32,930 nt of DNA, taken from positions 1 to 32,930 of the forward strand of contig JAQIBV010000026.1 of assembly GCA_027858855.1 (NCBI GenBank), read 5' to 3'. This document shows positions 1 to 7,379 of the stretch, piece after piece; positions within the stretch are counted from its first letter, which is position 1, and the number at the start of each line of letters is the position of its first letter. Origin of the DNA: Spirochaetota bacterium (GTDB taxonomy: Bacteria; Spirochaetota; UBA4802; JAFGJZ01). The position numbers and the translations under genes are program-made. Under the pieces are notes generated by a model that was not told where the DNA came from, made no database searches, and was given only the letters and a program-made list of their open reading frames with translations.

Positions 1-296
1 CGTGTTACCCGTGGGATTGTTCTGATAAGAACAACCTACAAGGGCAAGTTCCTTTGCTGGTCGCAAGATGACTCTTGCTGCTCGCATATGCGGCCTAGTT
101 GAAAAGTTAATTATTAGAGGTACCCGATAATTATTGAAGTTCTCTTTTGATACAGAACCTGAGCTATTCTACTTGATTTTATATCTGATAATGGGTATTA
201 TTGACATAGAGGCGTATTCCCCTCTGAACTTCACAGTTCCCAGTAATATTACTCTTTGTGGTTCTTGTATCTCAAATTTAGCTACGGAAGGATTCT
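1..296. other. Region without a convincing gene, several short hairpins
   Basis: No convincing coding region is seen here. One frame is open from base 1 to a TGA at 100-102 (33 codons, Cys-rich), which could be the end of a gene starting outside the window, but it matches no family I recognise. Perfect short stems are packed into the first 92 bases: TTGTTC/GAACAA at 17-34, GCAAGA/TCTTGC at 63-78 and the palindrome CGCATATGCG at 83-92. This would fit a structured RNA or a transcript end. From 103 on the sequence is AT-rich leader up to sixA. Confidence 0.3.
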
Positions 297-788
297 ATGT
301 TAAGATTGTCTCTTGTAAGGCATGCAAAATCCAGTTGGAAAAATGATTTAATATCGGATCATGAACGCCCTCTTAAAACTCGTGGAATAAATGATTCAAA
401 AATGATGGCAAAAGTTCTTTTAGATCGCGGATTTGTGCCGTCGTTTATATACTGTTCTACCGCTTTACGATCGCAGCTTACTGTACAGTTAATGAATGAA
501 GTTTTTGGTTTGCAGGGCGAGCATATTCGATATGATTCAATGCTTTATAGAGCATGGGCCGATAATTTGTTGGCTTATGCTAAAAATGAGAGTAAAAATG
601 AGCATACAATGATCGTGGCCCATAATCCCGGAATTCATGAATTAATTGAAAAACTAACCGATACACATCTTGAAAAATTTCAGACCGGAGCTGTTGCTTC
701 GATTGTTTTTGATTGCCAACACTGGTCTGATATAGATTATGGTACAGGAAAGTTAGATGAGTATTTATATCCTCGTATGTTCTATTGA
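297..788 (+). CDS. sixA: SixA-type phosphohistidine phosphatase (histidine phosphatase superfamily)
   Basis: This 163-residue protein, about the usual SixA length, should remove phosphate from phosphohistidine residues in signalling or phosphotransferase proteins of the cytoplasm. The catalytic RHAK motif is at residues 8-11, followed by SSW as is typical for SixA. The pattern HERPLKTRG comes next, and the second catalytic His lies in the VAHNPG motif near residue 106. The central STALRS segment corresponds to the SxALRA block, although the usual 'RAxQTA' is changed to 'RSQLTV'. The ATG at 297 is preceded by an AAGGA ribosome site. The gene opens a cluster with rluD, 28 bp downstream, then tsaE and tsaB. 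Its substrate cannot be told from the sequence. Confidence 0.85.
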   Translation: MLRLSLVRHAKSSWKNDLISDHERPLKTRGINDSKMMAKVLLDRGFVPSFIYCSTALRSQLTVQLMNEVFGLQGEHIRYDSMLYRAWADNLLAYAKNESKNEHTMIVAHNPGIHELIEKLTDTHLEKFQTGAVASIVFDCQHWSDIDYGTGKLDEYLYPRMFY

Positions 789-816
789 GTCTGTTTAACT
801 TCGCTGTGAGATAATC

Positions 817-1761
817 GTGAAATATGAAATAACAACAGTAACTGTTCCTGAAGATTGTGATTCAGTGCGTCTTGACAGGTTTTTGACTGACAACATCCCC
901 TCTGATTTATCCAGAAGCTATATTGCTAAAATAATTGGAATGGGTTGTGTTAGCCTGGATGGAGAAGTTTTAAAGCAAAACTTTCGCGTCAAAGCAGATC
1001 AGGTTTTAAAGGTTGCAATACCAGAACCGGAAAAACTGGATCTTACTCCCCAGAATATTCCTCTGGAAATTATCTATGATGATTCTGATGTTGCCGTGAT
1101 TAACAAACCCGCTGGCTTGATTGTACATCCGGGAGCGGGTGCACTGTCTGATACGCTGGTAAATGCTTTGCTGTTTCACCTTAAAGATCTTTCCGGTATT
1201 GGTGGAGTTGAGCGTCCTGGTATTGTTCACAGGCTTGACCGAGATACGGCTGGTCTTATGGTAATCGCTAAAAATGATGCAGCACATAGCTCTTTGGCTT
1301 CTCAGTTTGAGAACCGGACTGTGGATAAAGTTTATGCCGCATTGACTATGGGAAAACCCACAGCCTCTCACTTTTTTATAGAGCATTCCATTGCCCGACA
1401 TCCACGTTATCGCCAGAAGATGACAGTAAATGAGAATGGCCGCTCAGCCAAATCAGAGATTACGGTACGTAAAACATGGAACACTACAGAGGGAACTTTT
1501 TCTTTGTTAAAGGTGAAAATATATACTGGTCGCACTCATCAGATTCGTGTGCATTTATCTTCGGAAGGACTTCCGATAGTTGGTGATCCTGTCTATTCCA
1601 AGAGTTTCCAGAAATTTAAACTTCCTTATCTGCTTCTATCAAGTGTTTCGTTGGGGTTTACTCATCCTTCAAGCGGTGAGCGGATGGAGTTCAGTTCACC
1701 CCTGCCGGAGCATTTTCTAAAATTTATCGATAAACTGGACAGGTCTGGTAATGGTAGTTGA
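817..1761 (+). CDS. rluD: RluD-type 23S rRNA pseudouridine synthase
   Basis: This 314-residue protein should convert uridines to pseudouridine in 23S rRNA; E. coli RluD acts on helix 69. An N-terminal S4 RNA-binding domain (about residues 15-75, beginning VRLDRFL) is followed by the catalytic domain. The catalytic motif HRLDRDT is at 138-144 with the presumed nucleophile Asp141, and the RTHQIRVHL motif lies near 240. The start is GTG, with only a weak ribosome site. The last 11 bases overlap tsaE, suggesting translational coupling. RluC-like specificity cannot be excluded, since RluA-family paralogues share these motifs and a second family member is encoded at 12801-13760. Confidence 0.85.
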   Translation: MKYEITTVTVPEDCDSVRLDRFLTDNIPSDLSRSYIAKIIGMGCVSLDGEVLKQNFRVKADQVLKVAIPEPEKLDLTPQNIPLEIIYDDSDVAVINKPAGLIVHPGAGALSDTLVNALLFHLKDLSGIGGVERPGIVHRLDRDTAGLMVIAKNDAAHSSLASQFENRTVDKVYAALTMGKPTASHFFIEHSIARHPRYRQKMTVNENGRSAKSEITVRKTWNTTEGTFSLLKVKIYTGRTHQIRVHLSSEGLPIVGDPVYSKSFQKFKLPYLLLSSVSLGFTHPSSGERMEFSSPLPEHFLKFIDKLDRSGNGS

Positions 1762-2176
1762 GTACCTGTCTGAAAGTGAACTACAGACAGATCGTATAGC
1801 AGAAGAGGTTTCATCAAATCTGGCTGCCGGATCTGTTATTGCTTTCATTGCCGATCTGGGATGTGGCAAGACTCTTTTTACAAAGTTTTTAGCCGTTCAT
1901 CTGGGAATTAATGAGGAGATAACCTCTCCCACATTTAACCTGCTTGAAGAATACGAGGGCGAACTACCGCTGTATCACTTTGACCTCTATCGAATTGAAA
2001 GTAGTGCAGAATTTGATATGCTTGGTTTTGAGGACTATTGGGAAGGCGATGGGATTTCTGTAATTGAATGGGCTGATCGTGCGTTCGACAGGTTGCCGGA
2101 TAATACTATTTTCATAAGAATTGAATATGTGAATGAGACAACAAGGAGATTTCAGATTGAATATCCTGATAATTGA
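1751..2176 (+). CDS. tsaE: TsaE, ATPase of the t6A37 tRNA-modification complex
   Basis: This 141-residue P-loop ATPase acts with TsaB and TsaD in making threonylcarbamoyladenosine at position 37 of ANN-decoding tRNAs. Family marks are the P-loop LGCGKT (residues 36-41), SPTFNLL, the LYHFDLYR strand and IEWADR near the C-terminus. The first Gly of the usual GxxGxGKT P-loop appears to be Ala34, with Cys38 where Ala is common; the essential GKT is intact. The ATG lies inside the end of rluD and the 3' end overlaps tsaB, so the three genes are probably translated together. Confidence 0.9.
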   Translation: MVVEYLSESELQTDRIAEEVSSNLAAGSVIAFIADLGCGKTLFTKFLAVHLGINEEITSPTFNLLEEYEGELPLYHFDLYRIESSAEFDMLGFEDYWEGDGISVIEWADRAFDRLPDNTIFIRIEYVNETTRRFQIEYPDN

Positions 2177-2867
2177 TACCTCTTGCGAACATGAGATTAT
2201 TATCGTTCATACCGACACAACCTTCGGTGGGGTGTTTACCAACACTGGCTTTGTTCACTCACGAACTCTGTTTGAACGGATTGATGATGTTTTGAAAAAA
2301 GCCGCTATTCCTATTACAGAGATAGATCTGGTTGTATGTGGTGTTGGTCCGGGGTCTTTTACGGGAGTACGTATTGCTGTTACAACGGCGCGTACGGTTT
2401 CGCAACTGCTTAACATTCCTCTTCTGTCATTGCGTTCGCCTCTTCTTTACTCAATGTGCTCCGAATTTAGCGTTAATGACCAGATTCTGGTCTCATTTGA
2501 TGCGAAAAAAGGGAAGGTGTTTGGCGCCCTGTACAGACTTGAAAGAATTGGCACTATTGCATCTGTTGTTCTTGAAGAGGGTGATTATGCTATTGATGAG
2601 CTGCTTGATCATGTGTCAAATAATAATCGTCTGGTTTGTATCGGTAATGGCTCTGTTAAATATATGAGTACTGTTTTGGAGCGATTCCCGCAGGCTGTAA
2701 TAGATGAAGAGATGGTTCCTGATCCGGAGATTATTGTTCAAAATTGTCTTTCATTGGTATCTCAAGGAGAATCTTTTGCCGACTACAAATCTTTATTGCC
2801 ATTTTATGCCCGGCAAAGTGACGCAGAGGTTCTTCAGGGGTTAAAGAGAGGAAGACCCGCTGATTAG
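2157..2867 (+). CDS. tsaB: TsaB, subunit of the t6A37 tRNA-modification complex
   Basis: TsaB is the inactive ASKHA-fold partner that dimerises with TsaD and recruits TsaE in t6A synthesis. The family signature GPGSFTGVRIA is present in the N-terminal third, after an ILIIDTS first strand. I chose the TTG at 2157: it follows a clean AAGGAG site at 2143-2148 with an 8-nt gap and places the ILIIDTS strand directly at the N-terminus, as in relatives. An in-frame ATG at 2133 would add eight residues and lacks such a site. With this start the protein has 236 residues and overlaps tsaE by 20 nt. Its stop overlaps that of the convergent PilZ-type gene. TsaD is not in the window. Confidence 0.88.
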   Translation: MNILIIDTSCEHEIIIVHTDTTFGGVFTNTGFVHSRTLFERIDDVLKKAAIPITEIDLVVCGVGPGSFTGVRIAVTTARTVSQLLNIPLLSLRSPLLYSMCSEFSVNDQILVSFDAKKGKVFGALYRLERIGTIASVVLEEGDYAIDELLDHVSNNNRLVCIGNGSVKYMSTVLERFPQAVIDEEMVPDPEIIVQNCLSLVSQGESFADYKSLLPFYARQSDAEVLQGLKRGRPAD

Positions 2868-4060
2868 GTTTTTGGTGGTGACTGAGCCTGTTTCCTTCGT
2901 ATCTGCTCAATGAGCTTTTTCTTATAGTTAATCTCCATGGGTTTGAGTACTGAGTACAAATGCTGCATCTGATTTTTTCGAGAAGAGTTGCCGGAAAAAC
3001 TTAGACCTAACAAAATATTCTTGTGGTCGTCGGCACCTGTAAACTTAATCTCTCCATAGATCGTAACTGGCTGTTGCAGCTTGAATACAAGATCAAAAAT
3101 AAATCCCTTAGCTTTCAGCAGATATTTTTTCAGCTCGGGATCATCTATCTTCAGACTGGCTCCACCACGACTTATATCCAGAATAGATTGCCGTTTATCA
3201 ATAAATTGAGTGTTTGCATCACGAATACGGTCGATAAGCTTAAAGCTGTGCTCTTTAATTTTTAAAAAATCGTCAATAGAAAGAAGTCTCTCTTTGGTCA
3301 TGATTTTAATGTATGCAAAGGGAATTGATTGCTCGTTCGGGGTAATATATACTATGGGAACGATTAATATGGACTTAAAATTACGCTCTTTGTTTGAGTA
3401 TATATAATCGTTCGCCTCGTCAGCCATTAGGTCGGAATAATTAATAAATTCATCGGTAATTGGAGCATACGTGTCAGGATTTGCCAGGTTTTCTATATAG
3501 AAAGAGTTCCCGGTCTTTTTCATATTGTTTAATAGAGTATCTTTTTTGTCGAAATAACCAATTTCAAAAAAATCAAAGCGGGATTTATTATGTGTGGCAA
3601 ACTGATCAAGAATTACTTTGATTCCAGTTGGAAGTTTGAACATGGTTAAGTCGATTGAGTGTTTGGAAACACGGAAATTTGTGGCGTAAACGTCACCAGG
3701 TTTTACCCGGAATCTTATGTCGGATCTTCCGCTTGTAGCCCTGCGAGCACCTTGAATCAGACATCGAAATTTTCCCGGTTCGATCTCTTTTTTTATTTCG
3801 AATTCAACTTCAAAATATTTGTCAAGCAGAGCCGAACATATCAGAACATGTCCATCTGTAGTTTTATAGGAACCGAATGTATCAACAGTTATTGCAAGTT
3901 CTATTTCAGAAAAATCAGAGAGTCGGACTTCATTATCTTCAATATCATATTTAATTTTCATGGGAGCAGAAGAGAATTTCTCTTTTAAAATTAAAAAAAT
4001 CTCCTGTTTGCTTTCGATTTCTTCAAAGAATCGCTTCTTTCTTTCAGTAAAGTTAATCAC
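2864..4060 (-). CDS. PilZ-domain protein, possible c-di-GMP receptor
   Basis: This 398-residue, apparently cytoplasmic protein has no signal peptide or membrane segment. The C-terminal part (about residues 285-375) resembles a PilZ domain: DISRGG at 295-300 matches the D/N-x-SxxG core, followed by alternating strands ending in GLSFSG. An arginine-rich stretch at 105-117 (GARRATSGRSD) lies before a first beta-rich region at about 30-140 and may be a degenerate second PilZ/YcgR-like half. A central region (about 150-280) has GAF-like alternation but no clear motif. Multi-domain PilZ proteins of this size occur in spirochaetes; the exact family is not certain. The gene converges on tsaB with a 4-nt overlap and has an 8-bp inverted repeat upstream at 4110-4131. 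The process it controls is unknown. Confidence 0.6.
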   Translation of the reverse strand: MINFTERKKRFFEEIESKQEIFLILKEKFSSAPMKIKYDIEDNEVRLSDFSEIELAITVDTFGSYKTTDGHVLICSALLDKYFEVEFEIKKEIEPGKFRCLIQGARRATSGRSDIRFRVKPGDVYATNFRVSKHSIDLTMFKLPTGIKVILDQFATHNKSRFDFFEIGYFDKKDTLLNNMKKTGNSFYIENLANPDTYAPITDEFINYSDLMADEANDYIYSNKERNFKSILIVPIVYITPNEQSIPFAYIKIMTKERLLSIDDFLKIKEHSFKLIDRIRDANTQFIDKRQSILDISRGGASLKIDDPELKKYLLKAKGFIFDLVFKLQQPVTIYGEIKFTGADDHKNILLGLSFSGNSSRKNQMQHLYSVLKPMEINYKKKLIEQIRRKQAQSPPKT

Positions 4061-4109
4061 GTTATATAAATACTCCTGATAGATTCACAATCACGGTTTA
4101 TTCCAAGAA

Positions 4110-4131
4110 TAAAGCATAATTGTGCTTTATA
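4110..4131. repeat. Perfect 8-bp inverted repeat upstream of the PilZ-type gene
   Basis: ATAAAGCA at 4110-4117 pairs with TGCTTTAT at 4124-4131 around a 6-nt spacer. It lies 50-71 bp upstream of the start at 4060, where a promoter or operator would be expected. No T-run follows on either strand, so a terminator is unlikely. A regulator-binding role is inferred only from symmetry and position. Confidence 0.4.
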
Positions 4132-4221
4132 CGGGTTCGACATATGTTTAATATCGGTAGCAATCGGAAAAATTTCAAGATATTATTGAAGAGCGGGGAA
4201 AATAAAGGAGAGAAACAGAAG

Positions 4222-4241
4222 GGAGAGGGGTTAACCTCTCC
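4222..4241 (-). terminator. Possible terminator after the histone-like gene
   Basis: GGAGAGG at 4222-4228 pairs with CCTCTCC at 4235-4241 across a 6-nt loop, 72 bp downstream of the histone-like gene's stop. Read on the minus strand the stem is followed by a pyrimidine-rich tract with only short T-runs, so it is a weak intrinsic terminator at best. Confidence 0.4.
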
Positions 4242-4312
4242 TTTCCGTTATAACTGTAATAATAATTGCGAAGTGTTACAGTAGAATTAAGGGATAAAAA
4301 CGAAATATGCCT

Positions 4313-4555
4313 CTATTTCTTAACGCTTTTCTTTGTAGCTTTTTTTGCTGATTTTTTTACAGACTTTTTTGCACTTTTTTTCGCGGCCTTAATCTTAGCC
4401 TCTTTAGCTTTTTCGGCAGCAGCAACAGTTTTTATTTTCTGCTTAAGCTTCGCCAGGTTCTCTTTCTCTTTTTTAAGGTCATTTGTCAGTTTTGCGATTT
4501 TTGCCATTTGTCTTTTTTCATCGACTTTAAGCTGTTTCGATGTCTTTGCAGCCAT
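4313..4555 (-). CDS. Small histone H1-like Lys/Ala-rich protein
   Basis: This 80-residue protein has two parts. Residues 1-50 are highly charged and look like a single helix or coiled coil. Residues 50-80 form a Lys/Ala/Ser tail with repeats of the AKKS type, as in histone H1 tails and bacterial H1-like proteins such as chlamydial Hc1. A GGAGG site stands 8 nt before the ATG, which supports real expression although the composition is simple. It probably binds nucleic acid and may condense DNA, but this is inferred from composition. It is a single gene flanked by AT-rich DNA. The plus-strand reading frame over it is a shadow. Confidence 0.65.
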   Translation of the reverse strand: MAAKTSKQLKVDEKRQMAKIAKLTNDLKKEKENLAKLKQKIKTVAAAEKAKEAKIKAAKKSAKKSVKKSAKKATKKSVKK

Positions 4556-5002
4556 TATACAAATCCTCCATGCTAAATTTTATCTTAATGCTTAACTAAA
4601 ACAAGTTCTTGTATGATCTGTTAGCAGGCGCAACCAAAAAATTATAATTTTTAGAAGTCCTTATGATTAGTATGTGTGTTTTAGAAGCATTCATCAATTA
4701 TTTAAAATATTAATAAAATTATCAAGGATAATTTATAAGAAAGCATTAAAAACCACATCAATAGTCCACAAATGAACTAGTAAACAAAATAAAAATAGTT
4801 ATATCTGTAAAAGAGTATTCGAATCTATGCGGGAATTTTAAAAGTGTTTGCGTTAAGTCCTGAGAAATCGGGAAAATAGAGAAGTAATTTTTTTAATAGG
4901 TTTTATGAGTCCAATTCCGATTCTTAACTCGAATTCTATGTTTAAGTAAAATGATTGAAAATTTATTCGGTAGTGTAGTGATGGATAAAAAGAAGGTATA
5001 AT
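4556..5002. other. AT-rich intergenic region between two divergent genes
   Basis: This 447-bp stretch separates the minus-strand histone-like gene from der. It is very AT-rich, with A and T tracts, and contains no open frame with a ribosome site. It should hold the promoters of both flanking genes, but no convincing -35/-10 pair was picked out. The der ribosome site AAGAAGG lies at its right end. Confidence 0.4.
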
Positions 5003-6442
5003 ATGTCAAAAAATAATCCGTTTGTGGCTATAGTCGGCCGAAGAAATGTCGGTAAGTCGACTCTGTTTAACGCCCTGATAAAGAAAAAAATAGCAATCGT
5101 TGATGACCATCCGGGGTTAACTCGTGATGTAATAACTTATCGCATTGATACCGAGTTTCACTCCTTTTATCTGAGTGACACTCCCGGGCTTGATCTGCCT
5201 GATCATGAAGAATTATCTGAGTCAATATTAAAAACTGCTAATGAGGCTCTTGGAAAATGTGATCTAATTGTGCTTATGTTTGAAAGCCCACATGTAGAAA
5301 ATTTTGATCATGATCTTTTGAAAGCTGTTCGAAGGTTGAACAAGCCTACCATTATGGTCGTAAACAAAATGGATTCACCTCGAGAATTGGTACATATGTC
5401 AAATTTCTATGAATTGGGTGTCTCCGATATTATGCCTATATCCGCTCTTCGCCGAGATAATCTTGATCTGTTGCTTGATAAGATTACGGCTTTTCTTCCA
5501 AGAAACAGAGGAGAAGAGGCAATAGCCGATGTGCGTGTCTCTTTTGTGGGAAAACCAAATGCTGGAAAGTCAACACTTCTGAATGCTCTTTTAGGGTACG
5601 ATCGTTCTGTAGTTTCAGATATCCCTGGAACAACACGTGATTCAATCAATGAATTTTTAAATTTTGAGAATAAGGTTATCGAAATTGTTGATACGGCAGG
5701 CTTGCGTAAGCGTTCAAAAATTAAAGAGAGTATAGAGTTTTTTTCACTGACTCGAACAATTCGTTCAATAGAGCGGTGTGATGTTGTTATTCATCTAATA
5801 GATGCAGAAACCGGTATTACAGATACTGATAAAAAAATAGCTGATGAAATTGTTAAGGCTAATCGCCCTTTGATTATTGCTGTTAATAAGTGGGATAAAA
5901 TCGAAAAGACCACGAATACTTTCAAAGAATATACGGAACGTCTACATGAGAGGTTTTTCAGAAGCGCTGATTTTCCGGTTATATCAATTTCTGCAAAAGA
6001 GAAGACACGCATTCATAAACTGCTGACTTCAGCGATAGAGTTATCAGAAGATTCGAAAAAGCGAATTGAAACTGGTGAACTGAATCGTCAACTAGAGCGG
6101 ATGAAACGAAGTGGACGTTTGCCAGGCTTTGGATCAGACCTGAAAGTTTTTTATGCTACGCAGATGAGCCAATCCCCACCTACATTTAAATTTTTTGTTA
6201 ATGATGCTTCAAAATTTCGCGCAGATGTGATTCGTTATTTTCAGAAAGAGCTTCAAAAGCTGTTAGGAATAAAAGGGTTGCCCATAAAAATAAAGATAGA
6301 GGGTAAGCCGCGAAACATCAGAAACGTTCAGGAAGCTATCGAACATCGTGAGATGAAGCGAAAAAGCCGTGGCGAAAAGAGAACTGGGACGACTTATGGA
6401 AAAGGCACAAAAAAGGGAGCAAAAAAGGGACGCCGCGGATAA
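5003..6442 (+). CDS. der: Ribosome-assembly GTPase Der (EngA)
   Basis: Der is the tandem-GTPase factor needed to mature the 50S ribosomal subunit. The 479-residue protein shows both G domains in order. The first has GRRNVGKST (12-20), DTPG (59-62) and NKMD (121-124). The second has GKPNAGKST (183-191), DTAG (230-233) and NKWD (295-298). A KH-like C-terminal domain follows and ends in a Lys/Arg/Gly-rich tail that probably contacts rRNA. The ATG at 5003 has an AAGAAGG site upstream. It stands alone, and its 3' end faces recR 11 bp away with no clear terminator between. Confidence 0.96.
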   Translation: MSKNNPFVAIVGRRNVGKSTLFNALIKKKIAIVDDHPGLTRDVITYRIDTEFHSFYLSDTPGLDLPDHEELSESILKTANEALGKCDLIVLMFESPHVENFDHDLLKAVRRLNKPTIMVVNKMDSPRELVHMSNFYELGVSDIMPISALRRDNLDLLLDKITAFLPRNRGEEAIADVRVSFVGKPNAGKSTLLNALLGYDRSVVSDIPGTTRDSINEFLNFENKVIEIVDTAGLRKRSKIKESIEFFSLTRTIRSIERCDVVIHLIDAETGITDTDKKIADEIVKANRPLIIAVNKWDKIEKTTNTFKEYTERLHERFFRSADFPVISISAKEKTRIHKLLTSAIELSEDSKKRIETGELNRQLERMKRSGRLPGFGSDLKVFYATQMSQSPPTFKFFVNDASKFRADVIRYFQKELQKLLGIKGLPIKIKIEGKPRNIRNVQEAIEHREMKRKSRGEKRTGTTYGKGTKKGAKKGRRG

Positions 6443-6453
6443 CTGGGAACTCC

Positions 6454-7056
6454 TTATAAAACTTCACTTCGTTCGAGCAGAGATTTGCTGATTGTTGCAA
6501 CATCAGTAAAATCGATATCAGCCCCGACGGGAAGTCCTCTTGCAAGGCGCATAACGCGAATACCCAAGGGTTTCAATACTTTAAGAGAGTAGAGTACCGT
6601 GGCATCACCTTCGATTGTGGGATTAGTTGCCATTATAACTTCTTTTATCGATTCTGACTTGCAGCGTTCTACTAATTGTGGGAAACGGATATCATCGGGG
6701 CCAATGCCATCTAAAGGGGAGATTACTCCGCCAAGAACGTGGTAAATACCTTTATAGGTCCCGGTTTTTTCGATGGTTATGAGAGCCTTTTTGTCTTCAA
6801 TGACACAGAGCGTTTGCTGCTGGCGTGACGGGTCAGTACAAATCGAGCAGACAGGTGTGTCAGAAATTCCACCGCACAGAGAACATTCCAGAACATTTTC
6901 TTTTAAGGCTATAATCGTATTAAGAAGTTGCTTAACATTTGCATCACTCATTTCCAGGAGATGAAAAGCGGCACGGGCAGCACTTTTCGAACCGATGCCC
7001 GGCAACTTGTTTAACTCGCGGATTAGTGCGTCTAAATATTCAGACGGGGAAGCCAT
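6454..7056 (-). CDS. recR: Recombination-mediator protein RecR
   Basis: RecR works with RecO (and RecF) to load RecA on gapped DNA. The 200-residue length is typical. A helix-hairpin-helix, LPGIGSKSA, begins near residue 18. A four-Cys zinc finger uses Cys58, Cys61, Cys70 and Cys73. The Toprim domain starts at LCVIED (83-88), and the conserved HVLGG and ARGLPVG motifs follow. Its ATG overlaps the ybaB stop by one base, as expected in the common dnaX-ybaB-recR operon. Confidence 0.96.
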   Translation of the reverse strand: MASPSEYLDALIRELNKLPGIGSKSAARAAFHLLEMSDANVKQLLNTIIALKENVLECSLCGGISDTPVCSICTDPSRQQQTLCVIEDKKALITIEKTGTYKGIYHVLGGVISPLDGIGPDDIRFPQLVERCKSESIKEVIMATNPTIEGDATVLYSLKVLKPLGIRVMRLARGLPVGADIDFTDVATISKSLLERSEVL

Positions 7057-7379
7057 TACGAGAACATATTCCCGAGAGCACCAAGATCCATCCCACCGGT
7101 TAATTCGCGCATCTTGGATTCAGTAATTTTTTTATTTTCAAGGACAGCGTTTGTGAAGGCTTCCTGAATGCTTTTCTCCAGTTTTGATGCATTGCTCTGT
7201 TGTAATATATCGTTGTTAACAGAGACTTTTTTACATTCAAATTCTCCGTTTACCACAATTGAGATCAATCCATCACTGCTGCTGCCTTCTGTTTCGTTGC
7301 GTTTAAGTTCTTTTTGCATACGCTTCATCTCTTTTTGAAGCTTCATGATATTTCCAAGATCTCCGAGTCCTTTTAACAT
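7056..7379 (-). CDS. ybaB: YbaB/EbfC-family nucleoid-associated protein
   Basis: This 107-residue protein belongs to the small DNA-binding YbaB/EbfC family, identified by the N-terminal LQKEMKRMQKEL helix, the central VNGEFECKKVSV strand pair and the C-terminal MRELTGGMDLGAL segment. Family members form dimers that bind DNA and often sit between dnaX and recR, as here. Its start overlaps the dnaX stop by one base (TAATG), so translation is probably coupled. Confidence 0.92.
   Translation of the reverse strand: MLKGLGDLGNIMKLQKEMKRMQKELKRNETEGSSSDGLISIVVNGEFECKKVSVNNDILQQSNASKLEKSIQEAFTNAVLENKKITESKMRELTGGMDLGALGNMFS

Noticed and set aside
1..110. Possible tmRNA or RNase P RNA
   Set aside because: I looked for the tRNA-like ends, tag sequence and conserved RNase P core on both strands and found none.
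134..346. 70-codon frame before and into sixA
   Set aside because: Starts with TTG, has no ribosome site, matches no family and overlaps the well-supported sixA start.
4266..4595. Phe/Ala-rich plus-strand frame
   Set aside because: It is the mirror of the Lys/Ala-rich minus-strand gene, which has the proper GGAGG site.
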